A stretch of 42,795 nucleotides of DNA, taken from assembly GCA_018242725.1 (NCBI GenBank), contig JAFEBI010000018.1, positions 1 through 42,795 of the forward strand, in the 5' to 3' direction. Under the pieces are notes generated by a model. It had not been told where the DNA came from, did not search any database, and saw only the letters and a list, made by a program, of their open reading frames with translations. Of the stretch, positions 17,111 through 26,247 are shown piece by piece. Each line of letters starts with the position of its first letter. The stretch's first letter is position 1. The stretch is from Nitrospira sp. Lineage in GTDB: Bacteria > Nitrospirota > Nitrospiria > Nitrospirales > Nitrospiraceae. A program made the translations under genes and the position numbers.

Positions 17111-17293
17111 CCCATGACGCCCTCTGCTCCACTCAGTATCGAACCGATCCGCAGCACCTTGGATACCAATCCAGCTGCCACGGTCAGTCGCGTCATGGCA
17201 TTGGCTCAATGCGCAACGCGCCGGCATCGGTAACCCATGGCGTTCTCTCCTCTACTCAGCATCGAAGCGATTCGCAGCACCCTGGCGACCAAG
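17048..17293. repeat. Imperfect 123-bp tandem duplication spanning the nadC/birA junction
   Basis: Copy 1 is about 17048-17170 and copy 2 about 17171-17293, aligned without gaps at an offset of 123 bases. The junction string TAACCCATG occurs at 17108-17116 and again at 17231-17239. CGCCGGCATC precedes it in both copies, and ACTCAG-ATCGAA-CGAT-CGCAGCACC follows it in both. The period is 41 codons, so reading frame is preserved. The copies have diverged substantially, especially upstream, so the duplication is not recent. Confidence 0.85.
17114..17233 (+). pseudogene. Hybrid mini-ORF made by duplication: BirA-like start, NadC-like end
   Basis: This 39-codon frame begins MTPSAPLSIEPIRSTLDT, which aligns with the BirA start MAFSPLLSIEAIRSTLAT. 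It ends VSRVMALAQCATRRHR, which aligns with the NadC tail VSLVMTVPRRSRRRHQ. It is bounded by the same stop-CCC-ATG spacing on both sides. It is exactly what a tandem duplication across the nadC stop/birA start would leave. It may still be translated, since the junction context is the same as birA's, but a function is doubtful. Confidence 0.7.
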
Positions 17294-18076
17294 GCGCTGG
17301 GCCAAATCCTGTATCTGCACCAGAATCTCCCTTCAACCAATCGAGAGGCCGGCTCGCTCGCGCAACGGGGCGCTGCGCACGGCACATTGGTCGTAGCCGA
17401 ACAGCAATCAGGCGGCTATGGCCGACATGGGCGCGCATGGTTCTCTCCGCCGGGCTTCAATATCTATTGCTCTGTCATCGTTCGAGGGAAAAACCAGACA
17501 TTCCCTCTTGCACAATGGTTATCATGGGTCCCACTGGTCACGGCTCTGGCTGTCACCGAGGCCACTCAACAGGTTGCCGCAGTGCCGCTCTCCCTGAAAT
17601 GGCCCAATGACCTTCTCCTGCAGGATCGCAAAGTCGGTGGGATTCTCTGCGAAAGCATCTTCACGACGGCCGACGGTCCGACCGTGATCATTGGAATCGG
17701 ACTGAACGTCAACGTCCCGTCCCTGTCATTTCCGGAAAACCTCCGTCCGATCGCGGCCTCGTTGATCGAAGCCGCTTCGCAACCGATCGATCGAAATCGG
17801 CTCCTCGCGCAACTCCTGTGGGAGCTTGAACAGTGCCTGGACGAGCTGCAGTCTCATGGACCGACCAGGCTGCGACAGGCGTATCTCGATCGCTGTGCCA
17901 CGCTGGGCCGCCGGGTGAAAATCTTGTTCGCTGATGATCAGCAGCTTCTCGGTATGGCGGAAACGCTCTCCGCTGATGGTGCGTTACAGGTACGTCCGCG
18001 CTCTCACGCACGTCATGCGCAACCGCCCGCGCTCATCGATGTCCGGGCCGCCGAGGTGATTCATCTGAGAGAGTAG
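17237..18076 (+). CDS. birA: Biotin--[acetyl-CoA-carboxylase] ligase (monofunctional BirA)
   Basis: A 279-residue enzyme that activates biotin with ATP and attaches it to the biotin carrier protein. Signature parts: STNREA (33-38), the biotinyl-AMP loop GGYGRHGRAW (59-68, the GRGRxGRxW equivalent), KWPNDLLLQDRKVGGILCE with the catalytic lysine at 132, and IGIGLNVN. A C-terminal SH3-like domain follows. The N-terminal DNA-binding helix-turn-helix found in repressor-type BirA is absent, so it should not regulate transcription. The ATG sits 3 bases after the hybrid mini-ORF stop. The 5' end belongs to copy 2 of the 123-bp duplication. Confidence 0.94.
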   Translation: MAFSPLLSIEAIRSTLATKALGQILYLHQNLPSTNREAGSLAQRGAAHGTLVVAEQQSGGYGRHGRAWFSPPGFNIYCSVIVRGKNQTFPLAQWLSWVPLVTALAVTEATQQVAAVPLSLKWPNDLLLQDRKVGGILCESIFTTADGPTVIIGIGLNVNVPSLSFPENLRPIAASLIEAASQPIDRNRLLAQLLWELEQCLDELQSHGPTRLRQAYLDRCATLGRRVKILFADDQQLLGMAETLSADGALQVRPRSHARHAQPPALIDVRAAEVIHLRE

Positions 18077-18100
18077 CGAAAGCGGGCCGCCCGAAGTACA

Positions 18101-18892
18101 ATGCATCCCATGCTGCTGGCGATCGATATCGGCAATACCAACATCGTTGTGGGAATCTTTGAGGGGCCGACGCTCCTGAGCCACTGGCGGTTGGCCACCG
18201 ACCCTAAGACGACGGCCGACGAATATGGTGTCCTCTGCCTCAGCTTGATGGCCAGGAACGGCCGAATCCCTGAACATATTTCCGGTGCGATCATTTCGAG
18301 TGTCGTGCCGGCTCTTACGGAAACATTTGAATCGATGGTGGAAACGTCTTTCGGTTGCACGCCCATCACCGTCTCCTCCGATCTTGAGACCGGGCTCACT
18401 ATGAAATACCTCAATCCGAAAGAGATCGGCAGCGATCGGATTGTGAATGCGGCGGCCGCCTATGAGAAGTTTCGTCGAGATCTCATCATCGTTGATTTCG
18501 GCACCGCGACGACCTTCTGTGCCGTCAGCGGGACCGGCGAATACCTGGGGGGCGTGATCGCGCCGGGTTTGGGAATTTCTGCCGAAGCGCTGTTCAGCCG
18601 GGCAGCCAAGCTGAGCAAGGTGGAGCTTGCCCGCCCCAAAACCGTCATCGGCACTGATACCGCCAGCAGCATTCAGTCGGGGCTCATCTTTGGGTATGCC
18701 GGTCTGGTGGACACCCTTGTTCACCGCATTGAAACCGAAATGGGACACTCCTCGTTTGTGATCGCGACGGGTGGATTGGCCCAGGTGATCGCATCAGAGG
18801 CGCGATCCATTCAGCATATCGAGCCGTTCTTGACCCTCCAAGGACTCGAGCTGCTGTATCGCCGAGCCTGCGGGACCTATCCAACCCACTGA
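18101..18892 (+). CDS. coaX: Type III pantothenate kinase
   Basis: A 263-residue ASKHA-fold kinase that phosphorylates pantothenate, the first committed step of CoA synthesis. It has the phosphate loop DIGNTNIVVG (9-18), IGSDRIVNAAAAYEKF (109-124, with the catalytic D112) and VDFGTATTF (131-139) followed by GGVIAPGLGIS. An alternative ATG three codons downstream would remove MHP; the ribosome site is weak for both. Type III kinases are not inhibited by CoA and need a monovalent cation. Its position after birA and nadC makes this a cofactor-synthesis cluster. Confidence 0.94.
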   Translation: MHPMLLAIDIGNTNIVVGIFEGPTLLSHWRLATDPKTTADEYGVLCLSLMARNGRIPEHISGAIISSVVPALTETFESMVETSFGCTPITVSSDLETGLTMKYLNPKEIGSDRIVNAAAAYEKFRRDLIIVDFGTATTFCAVSGTGEYLGGVIAPGLGISAEALFSRAAKLSKVELARPKTVIGTDTASSIQSGLIFGYAGLVDTLVHRIETEMGHSSFVIATGGLAQVIASEARSIQHIEPFLTLQGLELLYRRACGTYPTH

Positions 18893-18987
18893 GTGTAAGG
18901 ATTCCATCACCCGTCTCATTTTATTTTCCGATGACCCGTTGACTTCCTTCCTCTTATGGATATCTCCACCGCTGTACAGGTATCCAT

Positions 18988-19554
18988 ATGACTGAAGACC
19001 ATACACAAGAAAAACCAAACGCCAATACAATCGAGAACTTAGAAGAGGTCTCAGCTGAGACCTCGAACGCCTCATCCTCGACGCAAGACGACCTCGCCGT
19101 CAAGGTGGAGGAATGCGCTGCGCTCAATGAGAAATATCTCCGGCTGGCGGCAGAATTTGAGAATTATAAGCGACTGACACAGCGTGATCAGCGCGAACAG
19201 ATTCGGTTCGGCAACGAACAACTGCTGAAAGAGCTCCTGCCGGTTGTCGATAACATGGAACGGGCGATCAAAGCGGCTCAGACAAACGGAAGCGATTCGG
19301 CGCTCATTCAGGGTGTGGAATTGACACTCAAGCAACTGTCCGGCGTCTTGTCCAAGTTCGGTGTGCAGGCCATCGAGTCGACCGGACAGGAGTTCGATCC
19401 CCACACGCATCAAGCCGTCTCGTACGGACCATCCACCAAGGTGCCGGCCAATCGTGTCTTGGAAGAGTTTCAGAAAGGGTACCGACTGCACGACCGAGTG
19501 TTGCGAGCCGCCATGGTCAGCGTGTCGTCCGGCCCACCCCAAGCAAGCGAATAG
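18988..19554 (+). CDS. grpE: Nucleotide exchange factor GrpE
   Basis: A 188-residue co-chaperone that releases ADP from DnaK. A disordered, acidic N-terminus (1-40) is followed by a long coiled coil (about 42-110, with [16 protein letters not shown]). The C-terminal beta-wing domain has the family block [17 protein letters not shown] and ends [14 protein letters not shown] lies 6 bases upstream of the ATG. The 95-base upstream gap contains TTGACT (18939-18944) without a convincing -10. I see no CIRCE operator. It is 56 bases before dnaK on the same strand. Confidence 0.95.
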   Translation: MTEDHTQEKPNANTIENLEEVSAETSNASSSTQDDLAVKVEECAALNEKYLRLAAEFENYKRLTQRDQREQIRFGNEQLLKELLPVVDNMERAIKAAQTNGSDSALIQGVELTLKQLSGVLSKFGVQAIESTGQEFDPHTHQAVSYGPSTKVPANRVLEEFQKGYRLHDRVLRAAMVSVSSGPPQASE

Positions 19555-19610
19555 GATACGACAGCGCACTGATTCCCTGTCGTCGTTGTCGAGAAGGAAG
19601 GAGTCTACCA

Positions 19611-21530
19611 ATGGGTAAAGTTATCGGTATCGATCTTGGAACTACCAACTCTTGTGTGGCGATTATGAGCGGCGGCGACCCCGTCGTGATCGCCAACGCC
19701 GAAGGAAGTCGAACCACTCCTTCCGTCGTGGCCATTACCGACAAGAGTGAACGGCTGGTCGGCCAGATCGCCAAACGTCAAGCCATTACGAATCCGGAGA
19801 ACACCATATTCTCAGTCAAACGACTGATGGGGCGCAAGTTTAAGAGCCGCGAAGTCCAGGAAGCCATGAAGCGACTCCCGTACAAGGTGGTCGAGGCCGA
19901 CAACGGCGATGCGCACGTTGAACTGCGTGGTAAGCAATATAGCCCACCGGAAGTGTCCGCCATGATTCTGCAGAAAATGCGACAGACGGCGGAAGACTAC
20001 CTCGGGGAAAAAGTCACCGAGGCCGTCGTCACCGTTCCCGCGTATTTCGACGACAGTCAGCGCCAGGCAACCAAAGATGCGGGTCAGATCGCCGGGTTGA
20101 ACGTCCTCCGCATCATCAATGAGCCGACAGCGGCTTCTCTGGCCTACGGCTTGGACAAGAAGAAAGATGAACGGATCGCCGTGTACGACTTGGGCGGAGG
20201 CACCTTCGACGTGTCCGTCCTGGAAATCGGCGAAGGCGTCTTCGAAGTGAAGTCGACCAACGGGGACACCTATCTCGGTGGAGACGACTTCGATCTCCGT
20301 GTGATGGACTGGCTGGTCGACGAATTCAAGAAAGACCAGGGCATCGATTTACGGAAAGACCGGATGGCCCTCCAGCGCCTGAAGGAATCCGCCGAACGGG
20401 CCAAAATCGAACTCTCATCGTCTCAAGAAACGGAAATCAATCTCCCCTTTATTACTGCAGATGCCAGCGGCCCCAAGCATATGGTCACCAAGCTGACACG
20501 GGCCAAGCTGGAACAATTGGTCGACGATCTTATCCAACGGACGATCGAACCTTGTCGTAAAGCCTTGTCCGATGCCAGCGTCACGGCCAAAGACATTCAA
20601 GAAATCGTCTTAGTCGGCGGTATGACCCGTATGCCGAAAGTGATTCAGGTCGTGAAAGATTTCTTCGGGAAAGAGCCGCACCGCGGCGTCAATCCGGATG
20701 AAGTCGTCGCCATCGGAGCCGGTGTTCAAGGCGGTGTCCTCAAGGGCGAGGTCAAGGACGTGTTGCTCCTGGATGTCACGCCGTTGTCATTGGGTATTGA
20801 AACGCTCGGCGGCGTATTTACCAAACTGATCGAACGTAATACGACCGTTCCGACCAAGAAGAGCCAAGTCTTCTCGACGGCAGCCGATAACCAAACCGCA
20901 GTGACCATTCGCGTCTTCCAGGGTGAACGGGAAATGGCGAATGACAACAAGCTGCTGGGACAATTTGATTTGGTCGGGATTCCACCATCCCCTCGCGGCA
21001 TGCCGCAAATCGAAGTCACCTTTGATATCGATGCAAACGGCATTGTCCATGTGTCCGCCAAGGATCTGGCCACTCAAAAAGAGCAGTCCATCAAGATCAC
21101 GGCTTCCAGCGGCCTAAGCAAAGATGAAGTCGAGAAGCTCGTTCGGGATGCCCAGTCGCATACCGAGGACGACAAGAAACGTCGCAAATTGGCGGAAGCC
21201 AAAAACCAGGGCGACAATCTGGTCTATCAAACCGAGAAAAATATCACAGAGTACGGTGACAAGATCTCCGCCGATGACAAAACGAAGATCCAGGACGCGG
21301 TGGCGGCCCTCAAGAAAGCCTTGGAGGGCACCGATGCCGAGGCCATCGAATCAGCGACACAATCCCTCATGACGGCATCGCATAAATTAGCCGAAGAAAT
21401 GTACAAGAAAACTGCGGCCTCAGCCGGTCCACAACCGGAGGCCTCGGCACCAGACGGCGCCGGTGACACAAAGCCGGATGAAAAAGTCGTCGACGTAGAA
21501 TTTGAAGAAGTGGACAAAGACAAAAAATAG
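19611..21530 (+). CDS. dnaK: Chaperone protein DnaK (Hsp70)
   Basis: A 639-residue ATP-dependent chaperone, full length. The nucleotide-binding domain (1-380) shows [13 protein letters not shown] near the start, [31 protein letters not shown] and [11 protein letters not shown]. The linker [16 protein letters not shown] leads to the substrate-binding domain. The helical lid ends in a Gly/Ala/Pro-rich tail and the acidic end [17 protein letters not shown] lies 7 bases before the ATG, a strong ribosome site. It lies between grpE and dnaJ and is the core of the heat-shock operon. Confidence 0.98.
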   Translation: MGKVIGIDLGTTNSCVAIMSGGDPVVIANAEGSRTTPSVVAITDKSERLVGQIAKRQAITNPENTIFSVKRLMGRKFKSREVQEAMKRLPYKVVEADNGDAHVELRGKQYSPPEVSAMILQKMRQTAEDYLGEKVTEAVVTVPAYFDDSQRQATKDAGQIAGLNVLRIINEPTAASLAYGLDKKKDERIAVYDLGGGTFDVSVLEIGEGVFEVKSTNGDTYLGGDDFDLRVMDWLVDEFKKDQGIDLRKDRMALQRLKESAERAKIELSSSQETEINLPFITADASGPKHMVTKLTRAKLEQLVDDLIQRTIEPCRKALSDASVTAKDIQEIVLVGGMTRMPKVIQVVKDFFGKEPHRGVNPDEVVAIGAGVQGGVLKGEVKDVLLLDVTPLSLGIETLGGVFTKLIERNTTVPTKKSQVFSTAADNQTAVTIRVFQGEREMANDNKLLGQFDLVGIPPSPRGMPQIEVTFDIDANGIVHVSAKDLATQKEQSIKITASSGLSKDEVEKLVRDAQSHTEDDKKRRKLAEAKNQGDNLVYQTEKNITEYGDKISADDKTKIQDAVAALKKALEGTDAEAIESATQSLMTASHKLAEEMYKKTAASAGPQPEASAPDGAGDTKPDEKVVDVEFEEVDKDKK

Positions 21531-21549
21531 CCTAGAATAACGCATGAAG

Positions 21550-21586
21550 GCGCCCGGGTTCTCGACGCAATCGAGAACCCGGGCGC
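21550..21586 (+). promoter_or_regulatory. Perfect 16-bp hairpin between dnaK and dnaJ
   Basis: The arm GCGCCCGGGTTCTCGA (21550-21565) and its exact complement (21571-21586) are separated by the 5-base loop CGCAA. The stem is very GC-rich. No run of T follows, so it is not a classical intrinsic terminator; it could attenuate transcription or stabilise the grpE-dnaK mRNA end. It lies 17 bases before the dnaJ ATG. Confidence 0.75.
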
Positions 21587-21603
21587 GCCACCATTTAAGC
21601 ATA

Positions 21604-22737
21604 ATGGCTGCCGTGTCCAAACGCGATTACTACGAAACCCTCGGCGTCGATCGAAATGTCTCGGACGACGAGCTGAAGAAAGCTTACCGCAAACTAGCCC
21701 GTCAGCATCATCCCGACCTGCATACCGGCGAACAGCAAAAAAAATCCGCCGAAGAAAAGTTCAAGGAAATCAACGAAGCCTATGAAACCCTGAGCGATCA
21801 GGAGAAGCGGAAACGCTACGACATGTTCGGCCACGCCGGAGCCCAACACGGCGGCCCTGGCCCTGACGGATTTGATTTCGGACGAGGCGGATTCGGCGAC
21901 GTCTTCAACGATATTTTCGAAGACTTCTTCGGTCAGGCCAGAGCGGGTGGAGGTAGTCGAGCCGAGCGTGGCAACGATCTCCAATACAACCTTGACGTCA
22001 CGTTTGAGGAATCTGTTTACGGAAAAGAAGCCAAGCTCAAGATTCCACGGTGGGAACTTTGTATCGACTGTAAAGGGACGGGAGCGAAGTCCGCGGCATC
22101 CATTAAGCCCTGTGCCAGTTGTAAAGGCGCAGGGCAGATTCGCTTTCAGCAGGGATTTTTTAGCGTCAGCCGCCCCTGCGGGCAATGTGAAGGCACCGGG
22201 CACCTCGTCACGGAACCCTGTGCGACTTGCCAGGGACGTCAACGGGTGTATAAAGAACGAGCCATCGCCGTCCATATTCCAGCCGGAATCGAAACCGGCA
22301 TGCGGCTACGCCTCTCCAATGAAGGAGAACATGGTCCCAATGGGGGCCCTCCTGGTGATCTCTACGTCGCCATCACCGTCAAACCCCATCAGATCTTTCA
22401 GCGAAAGGGGCTTGACATTGCCTGCGACGTCCCGATCAACCTGGTCACGGCCGTACTCGGGGGAAAAGTTGAAGTACCGACCCTCAAGGGTGATACCGTC
22501 ATCAAAGTTCCGCCAGGCACACAACATGACAAAGTCCTCCGCATAAAGGGATTGGGGATTCCCAGTCTCAAGGGGGGGACGACCGGCGACCAGACATATA
22601 CGATGAAGATTCAAATTCCCACCAAACTGACGGCGAGGCAGAAAGAACTGCTAATGGAGTACGCCAAAGAGAGCGGCATGTCCATGGAAGCCAACGGCGA
22701 CGGCTTCTTCGATAAAATGAAGACGTTTTTCGAGTAG
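21604..22737 (+). CDS. dnaJ: Chaperone protein DnaJ (Hsp40)
   Basis: A 377-residue co-chaperone that delivers substrates to DnaK and stimulates its ATPase. J domain (7-72) with HPD at 36-38; Gly/Phe region (76-118); zinc domain with cysteine pairs C153/C156, C170/C173, C192/C195 and C206/C209; C-terminal substrate-binding domains. The fourth zinc motif reads CATCQGRQ rather than CxxCxGxG, but both cysteines are kept. The ATG at 21604 is chosen because the J domain follows directly. An in-frame ATG at 21544 would translate the hairpin and has no domain support. The ribosome site is weak. Confidence 0.96.
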   Translation: MAAVSKRDYYETLGVDRNVSDDELKKAYRKLARQHHPDLHTGEQQKKSAEEKFKEINEAYETLSDQEKRKRYDMFGHAGAQHGGPGPDGFDFGRGGFGDVFNDIFEDFFGQARAGGGSRAERGNDLQYNLDVTFEESVYGKEAKLKIPRWELCIDCKGTGAKSAASIKPCASCKGAGQIRFQQGFFSVSRPCGQCEGTGHLVTEPCATCQGRQRVYKERAIAVHIPAGIETGMRLRLSNEGEHGPNGGPPGDLYVAITVKPHQIFQRKGLDIACDVPINLVTAVLGGKVEVPTLKGDTVIKVPPGTQHDKVLRIKGLGIPSLKGGTTGDQTYTMKIQIPTKLTARQKELLMEYAKESGMSMEANGDGFFDKMKTFFE

Positions 22738-22771
22738 CCGAGACGGTCCTTCCTGAATCTCCAGTGCCTCC

Positions 22772-23512
22772 ATGCCTGTATTTTTTGTTTCTCCTGAGTG
22801 TGTGACAACTCCCACCGTTTCATTGATCGGCGAACTGCTGGCGCACCTCAAGGATAGCCTCCGTATCGCCGTCGGCGACACTCTCTGGCTCAACGATGGC
22901 CATGGCACCAGATACCGCGTAGAAATCAAGGACGTCTCGAAACAGGCGATCACCGGACAGATCCTTGAAACCACTCAAGAACCTCTTCACATTGCGCCTC
23001 ACCTGATCCTTGGTCAGTCACTGCTCAAGGGTGAGAAAATGGATTGGGTCATCCAAAAGGCCACCGAACTCGGCGTACACGAGCTCATCCCGATCGAAAG
23101 CCGGCACAGCGTCGTACAACTCAAAGCTGATCGACTCGATCATCAACTCACCCGATGGCGACGCATCGCACTGGAAGCTGCCCAACAATCAGAACAGTGG
23201 CGCATACCGACGATCGCCAGGCCACAGTCGTTCACAACATTGCTATCACGCGATCGAACAATCTCTCCAATTCTCATGCTTACCGAGCGACACGATGGGA
23301 AAAACTTGCAGACCATCACGCTTCCTCAAGACATGAGCCGCTCTCTCCTCGTCTTGATCGGACCGGAGGGAGGGTGGAGCAAGGAAGAAAGAGAGATCGC
23401 CGAGCAGCGAGGAATCGAACCCATAACCCTTGGTCAACAGATCCTCCGGGCGGAAACCGCCGCCATCGCGTCTATCGGTATTCTCCAATCGCGTCTCGGC
23501 AGATTGGGATAA
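22772..23512 (+). CDS. rsmE: 16S rRNA (uracil-1498-N3)-methyltransferase
   Basis: A 246-residue SPOUT-family enzyme that methylates U1498 of 16S rRNA using S-adenosylmethionine. Family blocks seen are LGQSLLKGEKMDWVIQKATE (80-99), RRIALEAAQQSEQW (130-143), LIGPEGGWSKEE (195-206) and LGQQILRAETAAIA (220-233). The last two form the knotted cofactor pocket. The N-terminal PUA-like domain covers residues 1-70. It lies 34 bases after dnaJ on the same strand, so it is probably in the heat-shock transcript, an arrangement found in other bacteria. Confidence 0.93.
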   Translation: MPVFFVSPECVTTPTVSLIGELLAHLKDSLRIAVGDTLWLNDGHGTRYRVEIKDVSKQAITGQILETTQEPLHIAPHLILGQSLLKGEKMDWVIQKATELGVHELIPIESRHSVVQLKADRLDHQLTRWRRIALEAAQQSEQWRIPTIARPQSFTTLLSRDRTISPILMLTERHDGKNLQTITLPQDMSRSLLVLIGPEGGWSKEEREIAEQRGIEPITLGQQILRAETAAIASIGILQSRLGRLG

Positions 23513-23651
23513 TGGATCCCTCCTGCATACATGACACGCTGTTCCTGCATGACGCCGAGACCTGGACATGAAGAAGCGCATGACATCGCAGGGACGGCCC
23601 AGCACCCCACCCCAGGTTGCTGCTGAGTAACTAGGCAACGACGCGATTCCC

Positions 23652-24812
23652 ATGACGAACGATTACATCGAAGACGTGACGTTCTGGTCGGCCGATATCC
23701 CCACCATGGACCCCTTTGTCGTGGCCACAGGAACACGAGACGTCGCAGAAAATGTGTTCGTCCGTGTCACACTCAGTAACGGGCACTGCGGCTACGGGGA
23801 AGCCGCGCCGTTCCCTGAAGTCGGGGGAGAAGATCGTGCATCTTGCCTCCAAGCCTTCGCTCACCTTACACCTTCACTCCTTGGCCGGAGGGTTCATGAC
23901 TACCAAGCATTAGGCCATCACCTGGCGCAACAAGCCCCTTCCCAGCCGGCTGCGCGTTGCGGCATCGAGACCGCATTGCTTGATGCATACTGCCGTACCA
24001 TGGCCATTCCTTTATGGCAGATCTGGGGTGGCGCTGATGTGCGCTCCCGCGTTACCGACATTACGATTCCAATCACCACTCAGGAAAAGAGCGTATCCCT
24101 TGCCAGAGGCTGGTATCAACGAGGCTTTCGTCTGTTCAAGATGAAGATCGGCAAGGATGTGGATGCGGATGTCCGTCGACTCGAGGCCCTGCATCGGGAG
24201 TTGCCCGGCATTGCGTTCATCGGCGATGGAAATCAAGGGTTCTCTCGGAAAGAGTGCGTGGCCTTCGCGGACGGGGTCCGGCGATTCGGCGGAATAATGG
24301 TCTTACTGGAGCAACCAGTCGTACGGGATGACCTCGACAGCCTGGCCGCTATTCGACGAGAGACCGGCATTCCCGTTGCCGCCGATGAGTCCGTGCGCTC
24401 TCTTGATGATGCGCGGAAGGTCATCGCACAGTCTGCGGCGGACTATATCAACATCAAAATCATGAAAACCGGCGTCCTGGAAGCGATGGAAATCGCGTCT
24501 TTTACCATACAGTCAGGACTCAAGCTGATGGTCGGAGGTATGCTCGAATCACGCATCGCGATGGGCTGTTCTTTTGGCATGGTCTTGGGCATGAAAGGGT
24601 TTGACGTGTTGGATCTGGATACTCCATTACTCCTGGCAAACGATCCCGTCCAAGGCGGCTATCGCTATGACGGCCCCACCCTTTGGCCATGGCATGAGCC
24701 CGGTTTAGGATGCTCGGTATCCATTCCAGTACACGCACCTACGACAAGCATCAGAGGCGACGATCCAACCATCCCTTCCCTCACCCTACCGCCCAGGGAA
24801 AACCACCATTGA
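23652..24812 (+). CDS. Enolase-superfamily dipeptide epimerase (L-Ala-D/L-Glu epimerase-like)
   Basis: A 386-residue protein of the muconate-lactonizing subgroup. The catalytic K-x-K is K163-M-K165 in LFKMKIG. Metal ligands are D192 (GDGNQG), E220 (LLEQPV) and D245 (AADES), and the second base is K269 (NIKIMKTG). The C-terminal D321-L-D323 in VLDLDTPLLL is characteristic of dipeptide epimerases, where it binds the substrate amino group. The likely job is epimerising L-Ala-D-Glu during murein peptide recycling, but the substrate specificity within this family varies and is inferred. The last 27 bases overlap the convergent polysaccharide-export gene. Confidence 0.85.
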   Translation: MTNDYIEDVTFWSADIPTMDPFVVATGTRDVAENVFVRVTLSNGHCGYGEAAPFPEVGGEDRASCLQAFAHLTPSLLGRRVHDYQALGHHLAQQAPSQPAARCGIETALLDAYCRTMAIPLWQIWGGADVRSRVTDITIPITTQEKSVSLARGWYQRGFRLFKMKIGKDVDADVRRLEALHRELPGIAFIGDGNQGFSRKECVAFADGVRRFGGIMVLLEQPVVRDDLDSLAAIRRETGIPVAADESVRSLDDARKVIAQSAADYINIKIMKTGVLEAMEIASFTIQSGLKLMVGGMLESRIAMGCSFGMVLGMKGFDVLDLDTPLLLANDPVQGGYRYDGPTLWPWHEPGLGCSVSIPVHAPTTSIRGDDPTIPSLTLPPRENHH

Positions 24813-25502
24813 TTCACTTGGAACCACGAGCGTATCACCAGGCTTCAGCTCAAAATTATCCGCGATTCCGCTCCGGAGCACAATATCGTCGTAACTCGCC
24901 GTGAATCGCTTCAGCCCTGGAGCGACGTCCGTAAACCGAAAAATGACAATCTGATTTCTTGCCGCGGTTTCCTTAAAGCCTCCCGCAATGGTAATTCCCT
25001 GCAAGAGCGTCGTTTTGCTCTTCAGCGGATACTTACCAGGACTCGCAACTTCGCCGAGCAGAAAAATGTTGGAGCTGTTGACTTCCTTCAAGGTCACCGC
25101 AACAACAGGATTTTGGACATATTCTTTGAGACGATTCGTCATTTCGTCGGCCAATTTGGTGGGCGTTTTTCCCACGGCAATGACATCCCGGATAATCGGC
25201 ATTGAAAAGCGCCCATCAGGACGTACCTGCACTTGCCTGGACAAGTCCGGATTTCTCCAGACCGTAATGTCCAGTACATCTTCGGCACCGATCACATATT
25301 CACTGCTGACCGCATTGGACAGTTTGTCCATCATCGCCTGACTGATCGCCTTCTCAGCCTGCAGGACCGTCGTCGACATCATGGGGATGTCCGTCGGTGA
25401 TTTACCGACTTCTGGTTTACTCACCCCCGAATCGCAAGCCCCAGATCCAGGAAATATTGCAACCATGAACACGGCGATTAGAAACCATTGGGAGTATCTC
25501 AT
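24786..25502 (-). CDS. Polysaccharide biosynthesis/export (OPX, Wza-type) protein
   Basis: A 238-residue exported protein. A signal sequence (1-22) ends at C23 in GSGACDS, which may be a lipoprotein site, although the lipobox is imperfect. Residues about 67-140 match the Poly_export domain (YVIGAEDVLDITVWRNPDLS, then VRPDGRFSMPIIRDV). An SLBB-like domain starts near 145 (NIFLLGEVASPGKYPL). Such proteins line the outer-membrane/periplasm exit for capsule or exopolysaccharide. It is shorter than Wza and stands alone, with no polymerase, flippase or glycosyltransferase in this window. GGAGGG lies 11 bases before the ATG. Confidence 0.88.
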   Translation of the reverse strand: MRYSQWFLIAVFMVAIFPGSGACDSGVSKPEVGKSPTDIPMMSTTVLQAEKAISQAMMDKLSNAVSSEYVIGAEDVLDITVWRNPDLSRQVQVRPDGRFSMPIIRDVIAVGKTPTKLADEMTNRLKEYVQNPVVAVTLKEVNSSNIFLLGEVASPGKYPLKSKTTLLQGITIAGGFKETAARNQIVIFRFTDVAPGLKRFTASYDDIVLRSGIADNFELKPGDTLVVPSESMVVFPGR

Positions 25503-25878
25503 AAACCCGATCCCTCCTGTCCTTATGTCCGACTGAGGACACGTTGCCTCACATGTTGATCATTCAAGCATCACATCTTAAAAGCAGGGGGACCGGCTTG
25601 ACGGCCTCTCGCTCATCAAGTTAAGCCACAGTGTCACAAAAACGGACTTTGTCCGGAACTGCCTAGCTTGCGGATCTTCAACAAAGATTTTGCACCGTCG
25701 TAACGAGATCCCTCTTGAACGACCCTACTGTAGCCCAGAACTCAACTGTAACATAAGATACTCCCTCAACCTACCCCTCACCTCATGAATAGTGATGCAA
25801 TCCCACACGCGAGTGGTGTGAGCACATTATTGCTGAGACCAACAGTCCGTCACGAAAAGGGACTCCCCTCACACCCAG

Positions 25879-26000
25879 CAGGATGCTGAAAAAGTTTGCC
25901 AGCGACGTTCTCTCGTCGCTCAGAGGCTCAACGTACCGAAGCGTACGCCTCGCACCTTCACTCGCTGCGGCCTTGCTGGACAGCCTTTTTGAACATCCTG
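25879..26000. repeat. MITE/REP-like element with terminal inverted repeats
   Basis: The left end CAGGATGCTGAAAAAG-TTTGCCAGC and the reverse complement of the right end CAGGATGTTCAAAAAG-GCTGTCCAGC match over about 28 bases with few differences. Inside is a palindromic core, GAGG...CGTAC-CGAAGC-GTACG...CCTC (25923-25951). The 122-bp length, lack of a gene and defined ends fit a non-autonomous repeat. I recall very similar sequences dispersed in Nitrospira genomes, but this is from memory and only one copy is in the window. Confidence 0.7.
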
Positions 26001-26231
26001 ACGGGATTGTGATATCCACACCCTCTGGAACATTTCAGCCATCTTGTTGGTATCAGATTGAGTTTTTCCGCAGCCAGCTAGCCCCGTCGAAACACTCCGG
26101 AACAACTCAGGACGTGCCACGCACTACAAGGCGGAGCTGGGAAACGCTACTCGGTCATCCTCGTTATAAAAAAGGTCGAGTATCGTGATTAGCACACTGC
26201 CGACTCTCACCGTCATACCCGATTCAATAAA

Positions 26232-26247
26232 GGATCCCGACCCTATT
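26232..26247 (-). repeat. RAYT-boundary motif (AGGGTCGGGATCC form)
   Basis: On the minus strand this reads AATAGGGTCGGGATCC. It resembles, in inverted orientation, the motif just upstream of the RAYT gene at 26656-26670 and those at 39264-39280 and 42387-42405. Confidence 0.4.

Noticed and set aside
18893..18987. CIRCE or other heat-shock operator upstream of grpE
   Set aside because: No TTAGCACTC-type inverted repeat is present.
21550..21586. Intrinsic terminator after dnaK
   Set aside because: The stem is perfect but no T-run follows, so a rho-independent terminator is not supported.
21544..21603. Upstream dnaJ start giving 20 extra residues
   Set aside because: It would translate the hairpin; DnaJ proteins start just before the J domain, at 21604.
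25883..26188. Plus-strand 101-codon frame starting MLKKFASDVLSSLRG
   Set aside because: It is a read-through of the inverted-repeat element at 25879-26000 and its flank, with no ribosome site.
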